From assembly GCA_017396695.1 (NCBI GenBank), contig JAFQLC010000025.1, positions 1 to 64,000 on the forward strand: a DNA stretch of 64,000 bases, in the 5' to 3' direction. This DNA comes from a bacterium. Its GTDB lineage: Bacteria > Cyanobacteriota > Vampirovibrionia > Gastranaerophilales > Gastranaerophilaceae. This document shows, one piece after another, positions 15,542 to 24,295 of this stretch. Position 1 is the first letter of the stretch; each line of letters begins with the position of its first letter. The notes beneath the pieces were generated by a model. That model did not search any database, was not told where the DNA came from, and was given only the letters and a program-made list of their open reading frames with translations. Position numbers and translations under genes: made by a program.

Positions 15542-16729
15542 TTAGCCCTGCACTTTCTTTTGGAAGAATTTTTTGATTTTTCCGACTAATGTTTTTGGTT
15601 GGTCAATATCAAGCCATGGGATATCTTCGCCCAAAATTCTTCTTGCAACATTAAAATAAGCTTGTCCTGCAAGGGATTTTTCGTTGTTTACGATAGGCTC
15701 ACCTTTGTTTGTTGAAGTGATGATACCTGTATCTTCAGGAATTACACCAATAAGCTCTGCTGATAAGATGCTTACAACATCTTCAACGCTCATCATTTCA
15801 TTTGATTTAATCATATTAGGGCGAACTCTGTTTACGAGGAGTTTGTATTTTTTAACATCTTCTTTTGATTCTAATAAACCAATAATTCTGTCTGCATCAC
15901 GCACAGCGCTCATTTCTGGAGTTGTAACAATGATGGCTTCGCTAGCTCCTGCAACTGCGTTTTGGAAACCTTGTTCGATACCTGCTGGGCAGTCAATTAA
16001 AACATAATCGAAATCACGTTTAAGGTCTGCGCAAATTTCAAGCAATTGTTCCGCATTAAGTGCTGATTTGTCTCTAGTTTGTGCAGCTGCAAGTAGGCAC
16101 AAGTTTGGATTTCCTTTATCTTTTACAAGGGCTTGTTTTAGCTTACATCTTTTTTCAACAACATCAACAATTGTGTAAACAATTCTGTTTTCAAGACCAA
16201 GAAGTAAATCTAGGTTACGAAGTCCGATGTCTGTGTCGATAACAACAATTTTATTGCCTAATTTTGCAAGAGCAGTACCAATATTTGCTGATGTTGTGGT
16301 TTTACCTACGCCACCTTTTCCACTTGTAATAACTATAACTTTTCCTTTACCTTCAGGCAAGGTTTCTTTTTTTGATTCTTTTTTTGCTTTTTTGGCAGGT
16401 TTTTTAGGAGCTTCAACCACTGCTTCAGGAGCTTCTTCAGTTTCTTCTGCTACTTCTGCAGTTTCTTCTTCTACTTTTTCTTCGCATTCGCAATGTTCGC
16501 CATCGCATTTACAATGTTCTTCGTCACATTCGCAATCTTCACATTCGCAATCTTCTTCGCTATGACAAGAACATTCGCCGTGGCATGTGCATTCTTCGCC
16601 TTCTTCGTGGCATGTGCATTCTTCGCCTTCTTCATGACAAGAGCATTCACCACCACATTCGCATTCGTGCTTTTCTTCTGTCATTTCTTGAATATCGACA
16701 TTTTTTTGATTTTCAAAATTTTCAGTCAT
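15542..16729 (-). CDS. minD: MinD ATPase with cysteine-rich CxC N-terminal domain
   Basis: Residues 128-395 are a complete MinD: deviant Walker A SGKGGVGKTT (136-145), VIDTDIGLRNLDLLLGLENR, the DCPAGIE switch region, and a C-terminal amphipathic membrane helix (LVGKIKKFFQKKVQG). MinD recruits MinC to the membrane to block off-centre FtsZ rings. The exceptional part is residues 21-82. They contain 18 cysteines in nine CxC pairs, with seven histidines spaced among acidic residues, much like a metallothionein or metal-binding array. An Ala/Glu/Lys linker follows. Two exact 27-bp tandem repeats (16579-16632) show the domain grew by duplication. The extension starts from a natural ATG 10 bp after minC. 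Normal MinD is about 265 aa, so the addition is about 130 aa. Metal binding is inferred, not shown. Confidence 0.93.
   Translation of the reverse strand: MTENFENQKNVDIQEMTEEKHECECGGECSCHEEGEECTCHEEGEECTCHGECSCHSEEDCECEDCECDEEHCKCDGEHCECEEKVEEETAEVAEETEEAPEAVVEAPKKPAKKAKKESKKETLPEGKGKVIVITSGKGGVGKTTTSANIGTALAKLGNKIVVIDTDIGLRNLDLLLGLENRIVYTIVDVVEKRCKLKQALVKDKGNPNLCLLAAAQTRDKSALNAEQLLEICADLKRDFDYVLIDCPAGIEQGFQNAVAGASEAIIVTTPEMSAVRDADRIIGLLESKEDVKKYKLLVNRVRPNMIKSNEMMSVEDVVSILSAELIGVIPEDTGIITSTNKGEPIVNNEKSLAGQAYFNVARRILGEDIPWLDIDQPKTLVGKIKKFFQKKVQG
16579..16632. repeat. two exact 27-bp tandem repeats inside minD
   Basis: The units at 16579-16605 and 16606-16632 are identical. They encode the repeated CHEEGEECT block of the cysteine-rich MinD extension. 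Diverged units of the same kind follow on both sides. Unit length is a multiple of three, so copy-number changes would keep the frame. Confidence 0.9.
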
Positions 16730-16739
16730 AGTTATTCCC

Positions 16740-17852
16740 TTAGTTTAATTTGTATAAAATGATACCGTCTTCTGTTAGCCTTGCTTCTTCTGGTGTGCAA
16801 GTTGTTGATTTTATAATGTATGGAATGTTTGTTCCGTCTGGTCTTCTTGAATAAGTGTCTGCTATTCTTAATTGAACTGCGTTTAATTTTAGCGCCCTAA
16901 TTTTTGCATCTCTATTGCCTTTGATGCCAGCATGAGCAATTGAACCTAGAACACCCCAAACAGTGATATCGCCAGTTGCTTTAATTTCGCTTCCTGGGTG
17001 GCAATCGCCAATAATTACGATGTTTCCATCGTATTCAATAACTTGTCCACTTCTAAGTGTTTGAGTTACGTAAATTGTTTGCGTTGAAGTTGCAACAACT
17101 GGTTCATCTGTTGGTGCTTCGTAAAAATTATAAGCTTCGCCTTCTGTTTCGTCTTCTTGGGCTTTTGTGTATGAAGGCATATCGTCTTCAAAATCATAAG
17201 CTTTTGCTTCAAGCCTTGCTGGTGCTTCTTTTGGAATTTCTGAGAAAATATATTCTATTGCTTCGCTTTGAGCAATTTTTTCTTCTTCTGTTTTTTCTGT
17301 TGCAGCTTCATATGCAACTTGAGCACTTTTCATAATTGCTTCTTCAATGTTTATATCTTCAGCTTCGGCTTCTTCTTTTTGTTCAGAAACGGTAAATATT
17401 TCTTTTAATTCTTCTTTGACCATTTCTTGAACAGGCGGAAGCACTTCTTCTAATTCTTCTTGTGGGAAGTTGTTTGCAATGCTGAATTCTTCTTTTGGTT
17501 CTTCTTCTTCGATTTTTGTTTCTTCAACTTTTGGTGCGCTAAATTCGGAAATTGTATCCGCTTCAACTGGGCGAATTTCTCCCATAAAGATACACCTAAT
17601 GTTTAGGGAATCGCAAATAGATTTCATTTCAGAAGATGTTGTCTCAATTGAGTTTAATTGTGAACCATAGCTTGTAATAAGGCTTTTGATGCTTAATAAT
17701 TGAGATTGGTTTAAAACCATCTCTTTGAATTTTAGGTTAATTCTTTTATCTCTAGCATTTGGCAATTCAAGCGCCAAAGAAACATTTGTGATTATTTCGC
17801 TAGATGTGAAACAACCTGTCAAATCAATCGTGAACATATCGTTTGTGTACAT
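16740..17852 (-). CDS. minC: MinC septum-site inhibitor with long acidic linker
   Basis: The C-terminal part (about residues 258-345) is the MinC beta-helix that binds MinD. It has LRSGQVIEYDGNIVIIGDC, GSEIKATGDITVWGVLGS and AHAGIKGNRDAKIRAL. The N-terminal ~100 residues fit the FtsZ-inhibiting domain (NLKFKEMVLNQSQLLSIKSLI). Between them lies a Glu/Ala-rich linker of about 150 residues, which makes the protein 370 aa against the usual 220-240. MinC prevents FtsZ polymerisation at the poles. It starts the minC-minD-minE operon. A gap of about 90 bp separates it from fliH and may contain a promoter. The ribosome site is weak (GGAAAG very close to the ATG). Confidence 0.9.
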   Translation of the reverse strand: MYTNDMFTIDLTGCFTSSEIITNVSLALELPNARDKRINLKFKEMVLNQSQLLSIKSLITSYGSQLNSIETTSSEMKSICDSLNIRCIFMGEIRPVEADTISEFSAPKVEETKIEEEEPKEEFSIANNFPQEELEEVLPPVQEMVKEELKEIFTVSEQKEEAEAEDINIEEAIMKSAQVAYEAATEKTEEEKIAQSEAIEYIFSEIPKEAPARLEAKAYDFEDDMPSYTKAQEDETEGEAYNFYEAPTDEPVVATSTQTIYVTQTLRSGQVIEYDGNIVIIGDCHPGSEIKATGDITVWGVLGSIAHAGIKGNRDAKIRALKLNAVQLRIADTYSRRPDGTNIPYIIKSTTCTPEEARLTEDGIILYKLN

Positions 17853-17943
17853 AACTTTCCAACCAATTAACTAATGTAAATAATAATTCAAGCATATAAT
17901 AAAAAACTATTAATTACAATTATTTGTATCGAAAAATTTAACA

Positions 17944-18666
17944 TTAGGGATTGATTGTTTTAAACGCTTGCGAAACAAGTTGCAATTGAGTGCTAAAACT
18001 TGCGTCTATAACTCCATTATGAGTTGTAACTTTGCAACTTCCTTCTTCAATATCATCATCAGAAATTAAAGTTATTTTTACATTTTCAGCTTTTGTTTCA
18101 AGGATTTCTGGCATTGTTTCACGGAACAATTTAACATCTTTTGAATTAAGTGCAACCGTGATTTTTGAATCACCTAAATCTATTTCGTCAAAAACACCAA
18201 GAACAATGTTTTTTAGAACATCGTTACCTAACTCCACTTCTTTTTTCATTATTCTTTTGGCGACTTCAATTGAAAGTTCTAGAATATCTTGAGAAATTTT
18301 TTCGTACATTACATTTTTATATTCAAGAAATTCTTTTATTGCTGATTTTAGGTTTATAATATCATCTGCAGCTTCTTGCATACCAGATTTATAGCCTTCT
18401 CTTGAAGCAAGGGCTCTTATGTTTTCTGCTTCTTCTTGCGCACGAGAAACAAGAGTTCTTTCGTCAATTCTTCTGTAGCCTCTTCTTCTGTCTCCTCTTC
18501 TTCTTTCGTCTCTTTCTTTAAAATCAAGAGTCGAGAAATCTTCTTCTGGTATTTCTTGAGCCTGTGCTTCTTTTAGGCTAAGAATTTTCTCTTCCTTCGG
18601 GCTTGGCGCTTGTGAAGCAGAGTTTTCGTTTGATTTTATTTGATTGTTTTTTTTCTTGATTATCAT
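17944..18666 (-). CDS. fliH: FliH-like flagellar export regulator
   Basis: In the flagellar type III system FliH binds the FliI ATPase and restrains it. This 240-aa protein has the expected charged N-terminal half (RDERRRGDRRRGYRR, then a Glu/Ala/Arg coiled-coil) and a C-terminal domain with ISQDILELSIEVAKRIMKKE, followed by VALNSKDVKLF and the late EEGSCKVTTHNGVIDASF. The last block matches the GGCxIET.G.IDAS motif of FliH and V-type ATPase E subunits. The start overlaps the preceding gene by 4 bp (ATGA type). FliI and FliJ, which normally follow, are absent; the min operon comes next instead. Confidence 0.8.
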   Translation of the reverse strand: MIIKKKNNQIKSNENSASQAPSPKEEKILSLKEAQAQEIPEEDFSTLDFKERDERRRGDRRRGYRRIDERTLVSRAQEEAENIRALASREGYKSGMQEAADDIINLKSAIKEFLEYKNVMYEKISQDILELSIEVAKRIMKKEVELGNDVLKNIVLGVFDEIDLGDSKITVALNSKDVKLFRETMPEILETKAENVKITLISDDDIEEGSCKVTTHNGVIDASFSTQLQLVSQAFKTINP

Positions 18667-19613
18667 ATTGCTCTTTGTTGAATATAGTTATATAGTGCAC
18701 CTGCAATCCCTGATGAAATTTCTACTTCTTCATTTTTTGAGGCGCTTTTAATTAATTGTTTAACAAGCGGTCTTTCTGTTTCTAGCATTGATTTTACAAA
18801 TGCTATATTTGCACTCGGCATTAGTTTGTGCAATTTGCGAATGTATCTTGCGCCTGTAATTACTTTTGGTTCAGGCAAAATTGCTTTAACTTCGCTTATA
18901 CATTTTGATGTAATATTTACATCAACTTTACCTTCTAAATCTTCCATTTTTAAATAATCATTTAAAACTTGAGCATCAGCATCATTAAATTTTGAAAGGA
19001 TAATTTCTTTTTTATTTTCATTTACTTTTTTTAGAAGTAGCGCAACGGAAGCGAGTTTTAAAAGTTTTGTGTCGCTCATTTGTGAAATAACAGGGTGTTC
19101 TTCAGCTGCCACCATATTATCCACATTAGATTGCGCTTCTGCGTTTTGCATCGCTTCTTCAGAAATTACATTGCGTTTTTTTAAATCTTCAAGAGCAGCT
19201 TTGAAACTTTTATCCACATGGTGCTCTACAAGAGGGATGAGTTGGTCTTGTGGAAGATTTTTCATAATTGCTTGTTTTGCAATTTCAAAAATCGTAAAAG
19301 CAATTTTTTGTAAAATACCTTCTCTTAAGTTTATGTCAATTCCAGCACGAGCTAAGTCAATTGATTTGTGGAACGTCCACTCGCCAATGAATTGTGCAAC
19401 AAGAGAGGCTTGAGCGGCATTAAAGTTGATGTTTTCATCTTTGATTATGGCATCGCCAGCAAGAAAACAGAATTTATGAATAACCATTCTTATAAATTCT
19501 TTGTCTTCTTCGTTTATTTCAGGAGGAATTATTTCTGCAGCTTGGTTTGATAAATTTCCCGCAAACGCCTGCGGGTTAAATTCCTCTACATTCTCCATTG
19601 CATTTTCTGACAT
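18663..19613 (-). CDS. divergent protein in the fliG position
   Basis: A 316-aa soluble protein between fliF and fliH, exactly where the rotor protein FliG is normally encoded. It lacks the textbook FliG signatures that I would expect. The stretch KLASVALLLKKVNENKKEIILSKFNDADAQVLNDYLKM has the helix pattern of FliG middle domains (stacked armadillo-like helices), and a late segment AFVKSMLETERPLVKQLIKS is also compatible. The N-terminal 150 residues are helical and unfamiliar. It starts one base after the end of fliF and overlaps fliH, so it belongs to the operon. A strongly diverged FliG is the best guess; a lineage-specific replacement is the alternative. Confidence 0.55.
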   Translation of the reverse strand: MSENAMENVEEFNPQAFAGNLSNQAAEIIPPEINEEDKEFIRMVIHKFCFLAGDAIIKDENINFNAAQASLVAQFIGEWTFHKSIDLARAGIDINLREGILQKIAFTIFEIAKQAIMKNLPQDQLIPLVEHHVDKSFKAALEDLKKRNVISEEAMQNAEAQSNVDNMVAAEEHPVISQMSDTKLLKLASVALLLKKVNENKKEIILSKFNDADAQVLNDYLKMEDLEGKVDVNITSKCISEVKAILPEPKVITGARYIRKLHKLMPSANIAFVKSMLETERPLVKQLIKSASKNEEVEISSGIAGALYNYIQQRAI

Positions 19614-19614
19614 A

Positions 19615-21336
19615 TTAGTTATCTATCCAACTTTGTAATTTTTGCACTGCTTCATCTTCGTCTATGTCTTCAAAATCAAGACTTAATTCGTCTAAATTTT
19701 CAAACAAGCTTTCAGCTGAATTTTTAGTTTCTATTGGGTTTTGAGCTGCATATTGTTGCTGTTGCAAAACAGTATTTTGTTGTTGAATTTGTTGAATTTG
19801 AAGATTTTGAACTCTTTGTTGTTCGATTAAATTTTGTGCCATTTGCGCTTGTCTTTGAATAAGCTCAGTTGCTTTTGAACTTACATCTTGTAATTGTTTG
19901 TCCTGAGCTTCTGCCTTTTCTCTGAGAAGATACATTTCTTCTTCTTGTTTACGGGTTTCAACTCTTACTTTTTTAGCTATATGATTGAGACCAAATCCAA
20001 GCCCTGCAAGAAGTAACAAGCCCACAACCCACCAAGGGTTTCCGCTTTCTTCAGGTTTTGGCAATTTATTGATTTCGTCTGGTGCTAAAATATCAGGATC
20101 TGGGTCGATAAATGCGATAGACACATTTTCAGGGTTAACTTTAGGGCTTGCGGCGTGCGCTATAAGTTCTTTTAAGTCTTCATATGAAACAGATGATGGA
20201 ATTTTTGCGTGTTCAATTGAAACTGCAATTGAAATTTCTTCAATAACACCAGCTTTTTGATATTCATTTATGTGAGTTTTGCTCACACCATATTGAGTTT
20301 CGCTTGCGCTTCTTGTGTAGCTTTTGTCTTGATGTGAAGCACCGCCACCAGGAGTTCCAACTGTGCCGTATGGAAGATATGTGCTAACAGGGCTTCCGTT
20401 TCTGCTATCAGATGCGGTATCGCCCATTTTTTCGCTAAAATCTTGTTCTGAAACAGATGTTTTAGAATTCGGGTCGTAAATTATGCTAGATTTTTCAATT
20501 GGCGCTTGAGTTAAAAATGTTGAAACAGTTACAACATAATTTCCTTTGCCAACAAGCCTGTCAAGTTGAGCCGCAACTTTTGCTTGCATATATCTGTCAT
20601 TTTCTTGCAATTTTGCAAGAGCATCATTTGAAGCATCAATAATGCTGTTATATGTATTTCCGTTTGTGTCTGTAATTGCAATATTTTCTGATTTTAAATT
20701 GTGCACAGCACCTAAAAGCAAGTTTGTGATTGCTTTAATTTTCATATTATCGAGGCTTTCGCCCGCAGGAACAACAAGTTGAACTGTTGCAGTGATTGGT
20801 TTTTGTTGAGTTGCAAACATTGATTGTTCAGGAATTGAAATGAAAACTTGGGCATTTTCAACAGGTGGAATTTTTCTGATTAATCTTGCAAGTTCACCAT
20901 TTATAGCTCGAGCAAGTCTGATTTTTTTATCTTCTTTTGTTGATGTAAAATCACCTTTGTCAAAAATTTCAAGCCCTGTGTGCTCATCAATTAAACCGCT
21001 TTTAACGATTGCAAGAAGTGCTCTGTCACGTTCTGACATAGTATAGTTTTCAAGATATAATTCTGATTTCATACCGTCAGGTCTTCTTTTAACTTTTATG
21101 CCTTCACGAGCAAGTAATGCTTGAACTTCTAGTGCTTGCCCTATTTTTTCTGTTGTGAAAAGTGGTAGAGTTTCTTTTATTACAACTTCATCAACAGGTT
21201 TTGATTTACCTTTGGATTTTCCGCCACCTGCAGCAGATGAGACAATAAGCACAAGTGCAAGCACCACAACTATAATAGCTGCGGCTATTGCACCATATAA
21301 AACCTTTTTATCTTTTAATAACGCTTGAAAATCCAT
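19615..21336 (-). CDS. fliF: FliF, flagellar MS-ring protein
   Basis: FliF forms the MS ring in the inner membrane, on which the rotor and export gate are built. The 573-aa protein has an N-terminal membrane helix (residues 12-34), a periplasmic YscJ-like region (LFTTEKIGQALEVQALLAREGIKVK and LARLIRKIPPVENAQVFISIPE), then the long FliF-specific part. A second membrane helix follows (WWVVGLLLLAGLGFGLNHI, about 436-454), then a Gln-rich coiled-coil and an acidic C-terminal tail (LDELSLDFEDIDEDEAVQ) that in other species binds FliG. The Gln-rich tail is longer than usual. It is encoded just downstream of fliE and one base before the FliG-position gene. Confidence 0.93.
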   Translation of the reverse strand: MDFQALLKDKKVLYGAIAAAIIVVVLALVLIVSSAAGGGKSKGKSKPVDEVVIKETLPLFTTEKIGQALEVQALLAREGIKVKRRPDGMKSELYLENYTMSERDRALLAIVKSGLIDEHTGLEIFDKGDFTSTKEDKKIRLARAINGELARLIRKIPPVENAQVFISIPEQSMFATQQKPITATVQLVVPAGESLDNMKIKAITNLLLGAVHNLKSENIAITDTNGNTYNSIIDASNDALAKLQENDRYMQAKVAAQLDRLVGKGNYVVTVSTFLTQAPIEKSSIIYDPNSKTSVSEQDFSEKMGDTASDSRNGSPVSTYLPYGTVGTPGGGASHQDKSYTRSASETQYGVSKTHINEYQKAGVIEEISIAVSIEHAKIPSSVSYEDLKELIAHAASPKVNPENVSIAFIDPDPDILAPDEINKLPKPEESGNPWWVVGLLLLAGLGFGLNHIAKKVRVETRKQEEEMYLLREKAEAQDKQLQDVSSKATELIQRQAQMAQNLIEQQRVQNLQIQQIQQQNTVLQQQQYAAQNPIETKNSAESLFENLDELSLDFEDIDEDEAVQKLQSWIDN

Positions 21337-21379
21337 TTTTCTTATTTAAAATCCCCATATTTATTATACTATATAACGG

Positions 21380-21691
21380 CTAAATTTGCATATTCATTAC
21401 TTTTTCATACGCTTGGAGTATTTTTGATGTCGCAGTTGTTGCCATTGAAACTTGGATATCTGATTTTGCAATGGCCGCCATAACGTCGTGAACATCGGCA
21501 CTGCCTGAAATTACCTCTTTCATAACAGCGTCTGGTGCTTCGATTTCTTTATTTAAACCTTGAACAAGTCCGCCAAGCACATCTTTAAATTCACCTTTTT
21601 TAACACCTGTTGTGCCGTCAATTTGCATTTCAGACATAAAGTTTGAGGTTTTACCTACGATATCTAAATTTATTCTTGGTGTGAAGCTCAT
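21380..21691 (-). CDS. fliE: FliE, flagellar hook-basal body protein
   Basis: FliE joins the MS ring to the proximal rod and is exported by the flagellar type III apparatus. The 103-aa protein has the short family length. Its characteristic C-terminal half includes SADVHDVMAAIAKSDIQVSM and the closing LQAYEKVMNMQI. The order fliE-fliF-fliG(like)-fliH agrees with the classical flagellar operon. flgB and flgC, which usually come before it, are absent here. A lytic transglycosylase takes that place, 12 bp upstream. Confidence 0.92.
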   Translation of the reverse strand: MSFTPRINLDIVGKTSNFMSEMQIDGTTGVKKGEFKDVLGGLVQGLNKEIEAPDAVMKEVISGSADVHDVMAAIAKSDIQVSMATTATSKILQAYEKVMNMQI

Positions 21692-21703
21692 ATTTTACCT
21701 TTC

Positions 21704-22450
21704 TTACAAATAATTTTTCAAAATTGATTTTACGTAGTTTTGAGTTTCTTTATATGGCGGAACTGTGCCATATTTTTTAACTGCATTTGGGCCTGCATTA
21801 TAGGCAGCAAGTGCCAAAATTGTGTTTCCATTAAACTCTTCTAGCATATTTTTTAGATATTTAACCCCGCCTTCAATGTTTTGCGCTGGGTTCATAGGGT
21901 CTTTAACGCCTAGAGATTTAGCTGTTGCAGGCATTAGTTGCATAAGCCCAAGTGCGCCTGCGTGAGATTTTGCTTTTGGGTTATATCCGCTTTCTTGTTT
22001 AATAACTGCTTGAACAAGTTTTTCATCAACGCCATATTTATTTGATATTTTTTCTACAAGCCCTAAAATTTGCGCTTTTGTGTAGTTTCCGTTTGTGCTT
22101 GAAATGTTTGCTGTGTTTCCAATTGAGTTTGCTTTTTCAACCGTTGCAGGTTTTCTTATTGCCTCAATTTGGTCTAGTGTTGCACCAGATGTTATCATCT
22201 GTCCAAATTTTGTGTTTTCTAGAACCGGTGGGAGGTCAAGTGCGAAAGGATTTTTACCGCTTGGAGTTTTGATTTCTTCAAGCATTGTTTTGTTTAAAAC
22301 GTCTGCAAAATTGCTTTGCGCCCCATTTGTTTTATTGTCTGCTTCGGCTTGTTCTGTGTAGCTTATGCGGGCTGAAAGTTGTTTAACTCTCGCAAGAGCA
22401 TTTGCTCTTCCGCTTGTGTCTATATAATTTTGAATATTTGGACTAAACAT
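21704..22450 (-). CDS. lytic transglycosylase (SLT domain), probably flagellum-associated
   Basis: The C-terminal 130 residues are a Slt-type murein lyase domain. The catalytic glutamate lies in VQAVIKQESGYNPKAKS, followed by AGALGLMQLMPATAKSLGV, GGVKYLKNMLEEF and LALAAYNAGPNAV. The enzyme cleaves the MurNAc-GlcNAc bond and makes gaps in peptidoglycan. The N-terminal ~115 residues are polar and unrecognised. No signal peptide is visible, which is typical of rod-associated muralytic proteins exported through the flagellar gate. The position directly before fliE supports a role in letting the rod through the cell wall (inference). It is 248 aa with 12 bp between it and fliE. Confidence 0.88.
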   Translation of the reverse strand: MFSPNIQNYIDTSGRANALARVKQLSARISYTEQAEADNKTNGAQSNFADVLNKTMLEEIKTPSGKNPFALDLPPVLENTKFGQMITSGATLDQIEAIRKPATVEKANSIGNTANISSTNGNYTKAQILGLVEKISNKYGVDEKLVQAVIKQESGYNPKAKSHAGALGLMQLMPATAKSLGVKDPMNPAQNIEGGVKYLKNMLEEFNGNTILALAAYNAGPNAVKKYGTVPPYKETQNYVKSILKNYL

Positions 22451-22574
22451 ACTTTCTCCCTTATCGGCATTAACGATAAAATGATGGAAAAATTTAATAA
22501 AATCGCAAATTATCCTCTAATTTAAGGATAAAAACGGAAAAGTCTAATAAAAAATATATAAAATGAATATCAAA

Positions 22575-24092
22575 TTAAGTTAAACTTCTAAATTGCAAAG
22601 CTTGTGCAATATGGGTGGCATTTATAACTTTTGAGCCTTCAAGGTCTGCAATTGTTCTTGATATTTTTAAAATTCTATCATATGCCCTTCCGGATAAATT
22701 AAATTTTGAAATTGCACCTTTAAGCATTTGTTTTGAAGCTTCATCAATGTTGCAGAATTTGTTTATATATTTTGCGCTGAGCTCAGAATTTGTGCGGATT
22801 GAAGCGTCTTGATATCTTTTTTCTTGTATTTTTCTTGCAGATATAACACGAGCTCGAATTGTATCTGATGTTTCTCTTTCTTCTTTAATATTTGTAAGTT
22901 CTTCTTCGGTTAACCTTGCAACTTCAATTTGAAGGTCAATTCTGTCGAGTAGTGGACCAGAGAGTTTTCCTTTGTATCTTTTGATTTGAAATTCAGAGCA
23001 GGTACATCTTTTTTTGGAATCTCCAAAATATCCACAAGGGCAAGGGTTCATCGCGCCAAGTAATATAAAGTTTGCGGGATATTTAACGCTTCCTTGTGCA
23101 CGAGATATTGTAACGTCACCATCTTCTAGCGGTTGCCTTAGAACTTCAAGTACAGCTCGAGGAAACTCAACCATTTCATCTAAAAATAATACCCCACGGT
23201 GGGCCAAGGTAATTTCTCCAGGTTTTGGAGTGGAACCACCGCCAATTATTCCAACTCCACTTGCGCTATGGTGTGGCGAGCGGAATGGACGAGACGGAAT
23301 TAAAGGCTTAGAGTAATCTAAAAGCCCTGCGATTGAATAAATTTTTGTAAGTTCAACTGCTTCTTCTTTGGTTAGTGGTGGAAGAATTGAAGGAAATGCT
23401 TTTGCAAGAAGTGTTTTCCCGCTTCCTGGGCTTCCGCACATTAGAATATTATGCCCGCCAGCCGCTGCAATTTCTAAAGCTTTTTTTGCAAGCGCTTGTC
23501 CTTTAATATTTGAAAAATCAAATTCAAATTCTTCTTTTGTATTTAAAAAATCTTCAATGTTGTTTTTCTTTGTGGCAAGGGGCTTCCCTTCTTTTAGGTA
23601 ATTCACAATTTCTTTTAAATTTTTTGCGCCCAAAACTTCAATATTATCAACAAAGCTTGCTTCTGTGAGATTTTCATATGGCAAAATTACTTTTTTAATT
23701 CCAAAATTGTGCAAAGAAGAAACAATTGCAAGAGTGCCATTTATTGGGCGAAGATTGCCGTCAAGCGAGAGTTCGCCTAAAAATGCAATATCTTTACAAT
23801 CTGCCTCAAAAACTTCTTCCCTTAAAAGAATGCCAATTGCCATTGCAAGGTCAAGCCCAGTGCCCTCCTTTTTGAGGTCGGCAGGCGCTAGGTTTATCAC
23901 AACTTTTGTTTGCGGAAAATGATAACCAGAGTTTTTAATTGCAAGCTTGATGCGCTCTTTTGCTTCACTTACTGCAGCATCAGGCAAGCCCACAATTGAT
24001 ATTTGCGGAATTGAATTAACGGTATCAATTTCAGCTTCAATTTTATATGATTCCAGCCCAACAACTGTTGCAGATGTGATTTTTACTACCAT
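22575..24092 (-). CDS. comM: YifB/ComM family Mg-chelatase-like AAA+ ATPase
   Basis: The 505-aa protein has the three YifB parts. The N-terminal domain is Lon-protease-like (SYKIEAEIDTVNSIPQISIVGL, with VINLAPADLKKEGTGLDLAM). The central AAA+ module has Walker A CGSPGSGKTLLAKAF and Walker B HRGVLFLDEMVEFP. The C-terminal lid has a zinc-like CPCGYFGDSKKRCTCS and DRIDLQIEV. ComM is a helicase that promotes branch migration during integration of transformed DNA; many carriers are not known to be competent. It is followed on the same strand by the lytic transglycosylase gene after a 124-bp gap. Start ATG has only a weak ribosome site. Confidence 0.9.
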   Translation of the reverse strand: MVVKITSATVVGLESYKIEAEIDTVNSIPQISIVGLPDAAVSEAKERIKLAIKNSGYHFPQTKVVINLAPADLKKEGTGLDLAMAIGILLREEVFEADCKDIAFLGELSLDGNLRPINGTLAIVSSLHNFGIKKVILPYENLTEASFVDNIEVLGAKNLKEIVNYLKEGKPLATKKNNIEDFLNTKEEFEFDFSNIKGQALAKKALEIAAAGGHNILMCGSPGSGKTLLAKAFPSILPPLTKEEAVELTKIYSIAGLLDYSKPLIPSRPFRSPHHSASGVGIIGGGSTPKPGEITLAHRGVLFLDEMVEFPRAVLEVLRQPLEDGDVTISRAQGSVKYPANFILLGAMNPCPCGYFGDSKKRCTCSEFQIKRYKGKLSGPLLDRIDLQIEVARLTEEELTNIKEERETSDTIRARVISARKIQEKRYQDASIRTNSELSAKYINKFCNIDEASKQMLKGAISKFNLSGRAYDRILKISRTIADLEGSKVINATHIAQALQFRSLT

Positions 24093-24163
24093 AGGAAGAT
24101 TATAACATTAAATTTGGTTTAGTGATAAAAATTTATAAACAAAGTCTGCTTATTTGTTAATAA

Positions 24164-24234
24164 CTCCCGAAGATGGATTCGAACCACCGTTAGAAGAGCC
24201 AGAATCTTCTGTCCTGCCACTAGACGATTCGGGA
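24164..24234 (-). tRNA. tRNA-Gln (anticodon CTG)
   Basis: Reading the minus strand, a 7-bp acceptor stem (TCCCGAA with TTCGGGA), a D arm with TCGTCTAGTGGCAGGAC, an anticodon stem GAAGA/TCTTC with loop TTCTGGC, and a GGTTCGAATCC T arm form a full cloverleaf of 71 bases. The anticodon is CTG and the discriminator base is G. The D arm resembles tRNA-Glu, as expected where Gln-tRNA is made by transamidation. CCA is not encoded. Confidence 0.88.
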
Positions 24235-24295
24235 ATGTACTACAATTATAAAACAAAATTTGCTTTTTGGCACGTGTCTATTGATTTTGCAAATA

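Noticed and set aside
16579-16632. CRISPR-like repeats
   Set aside because: Only two perfect units, directly adjacent with no spacers, and in frame within minD.
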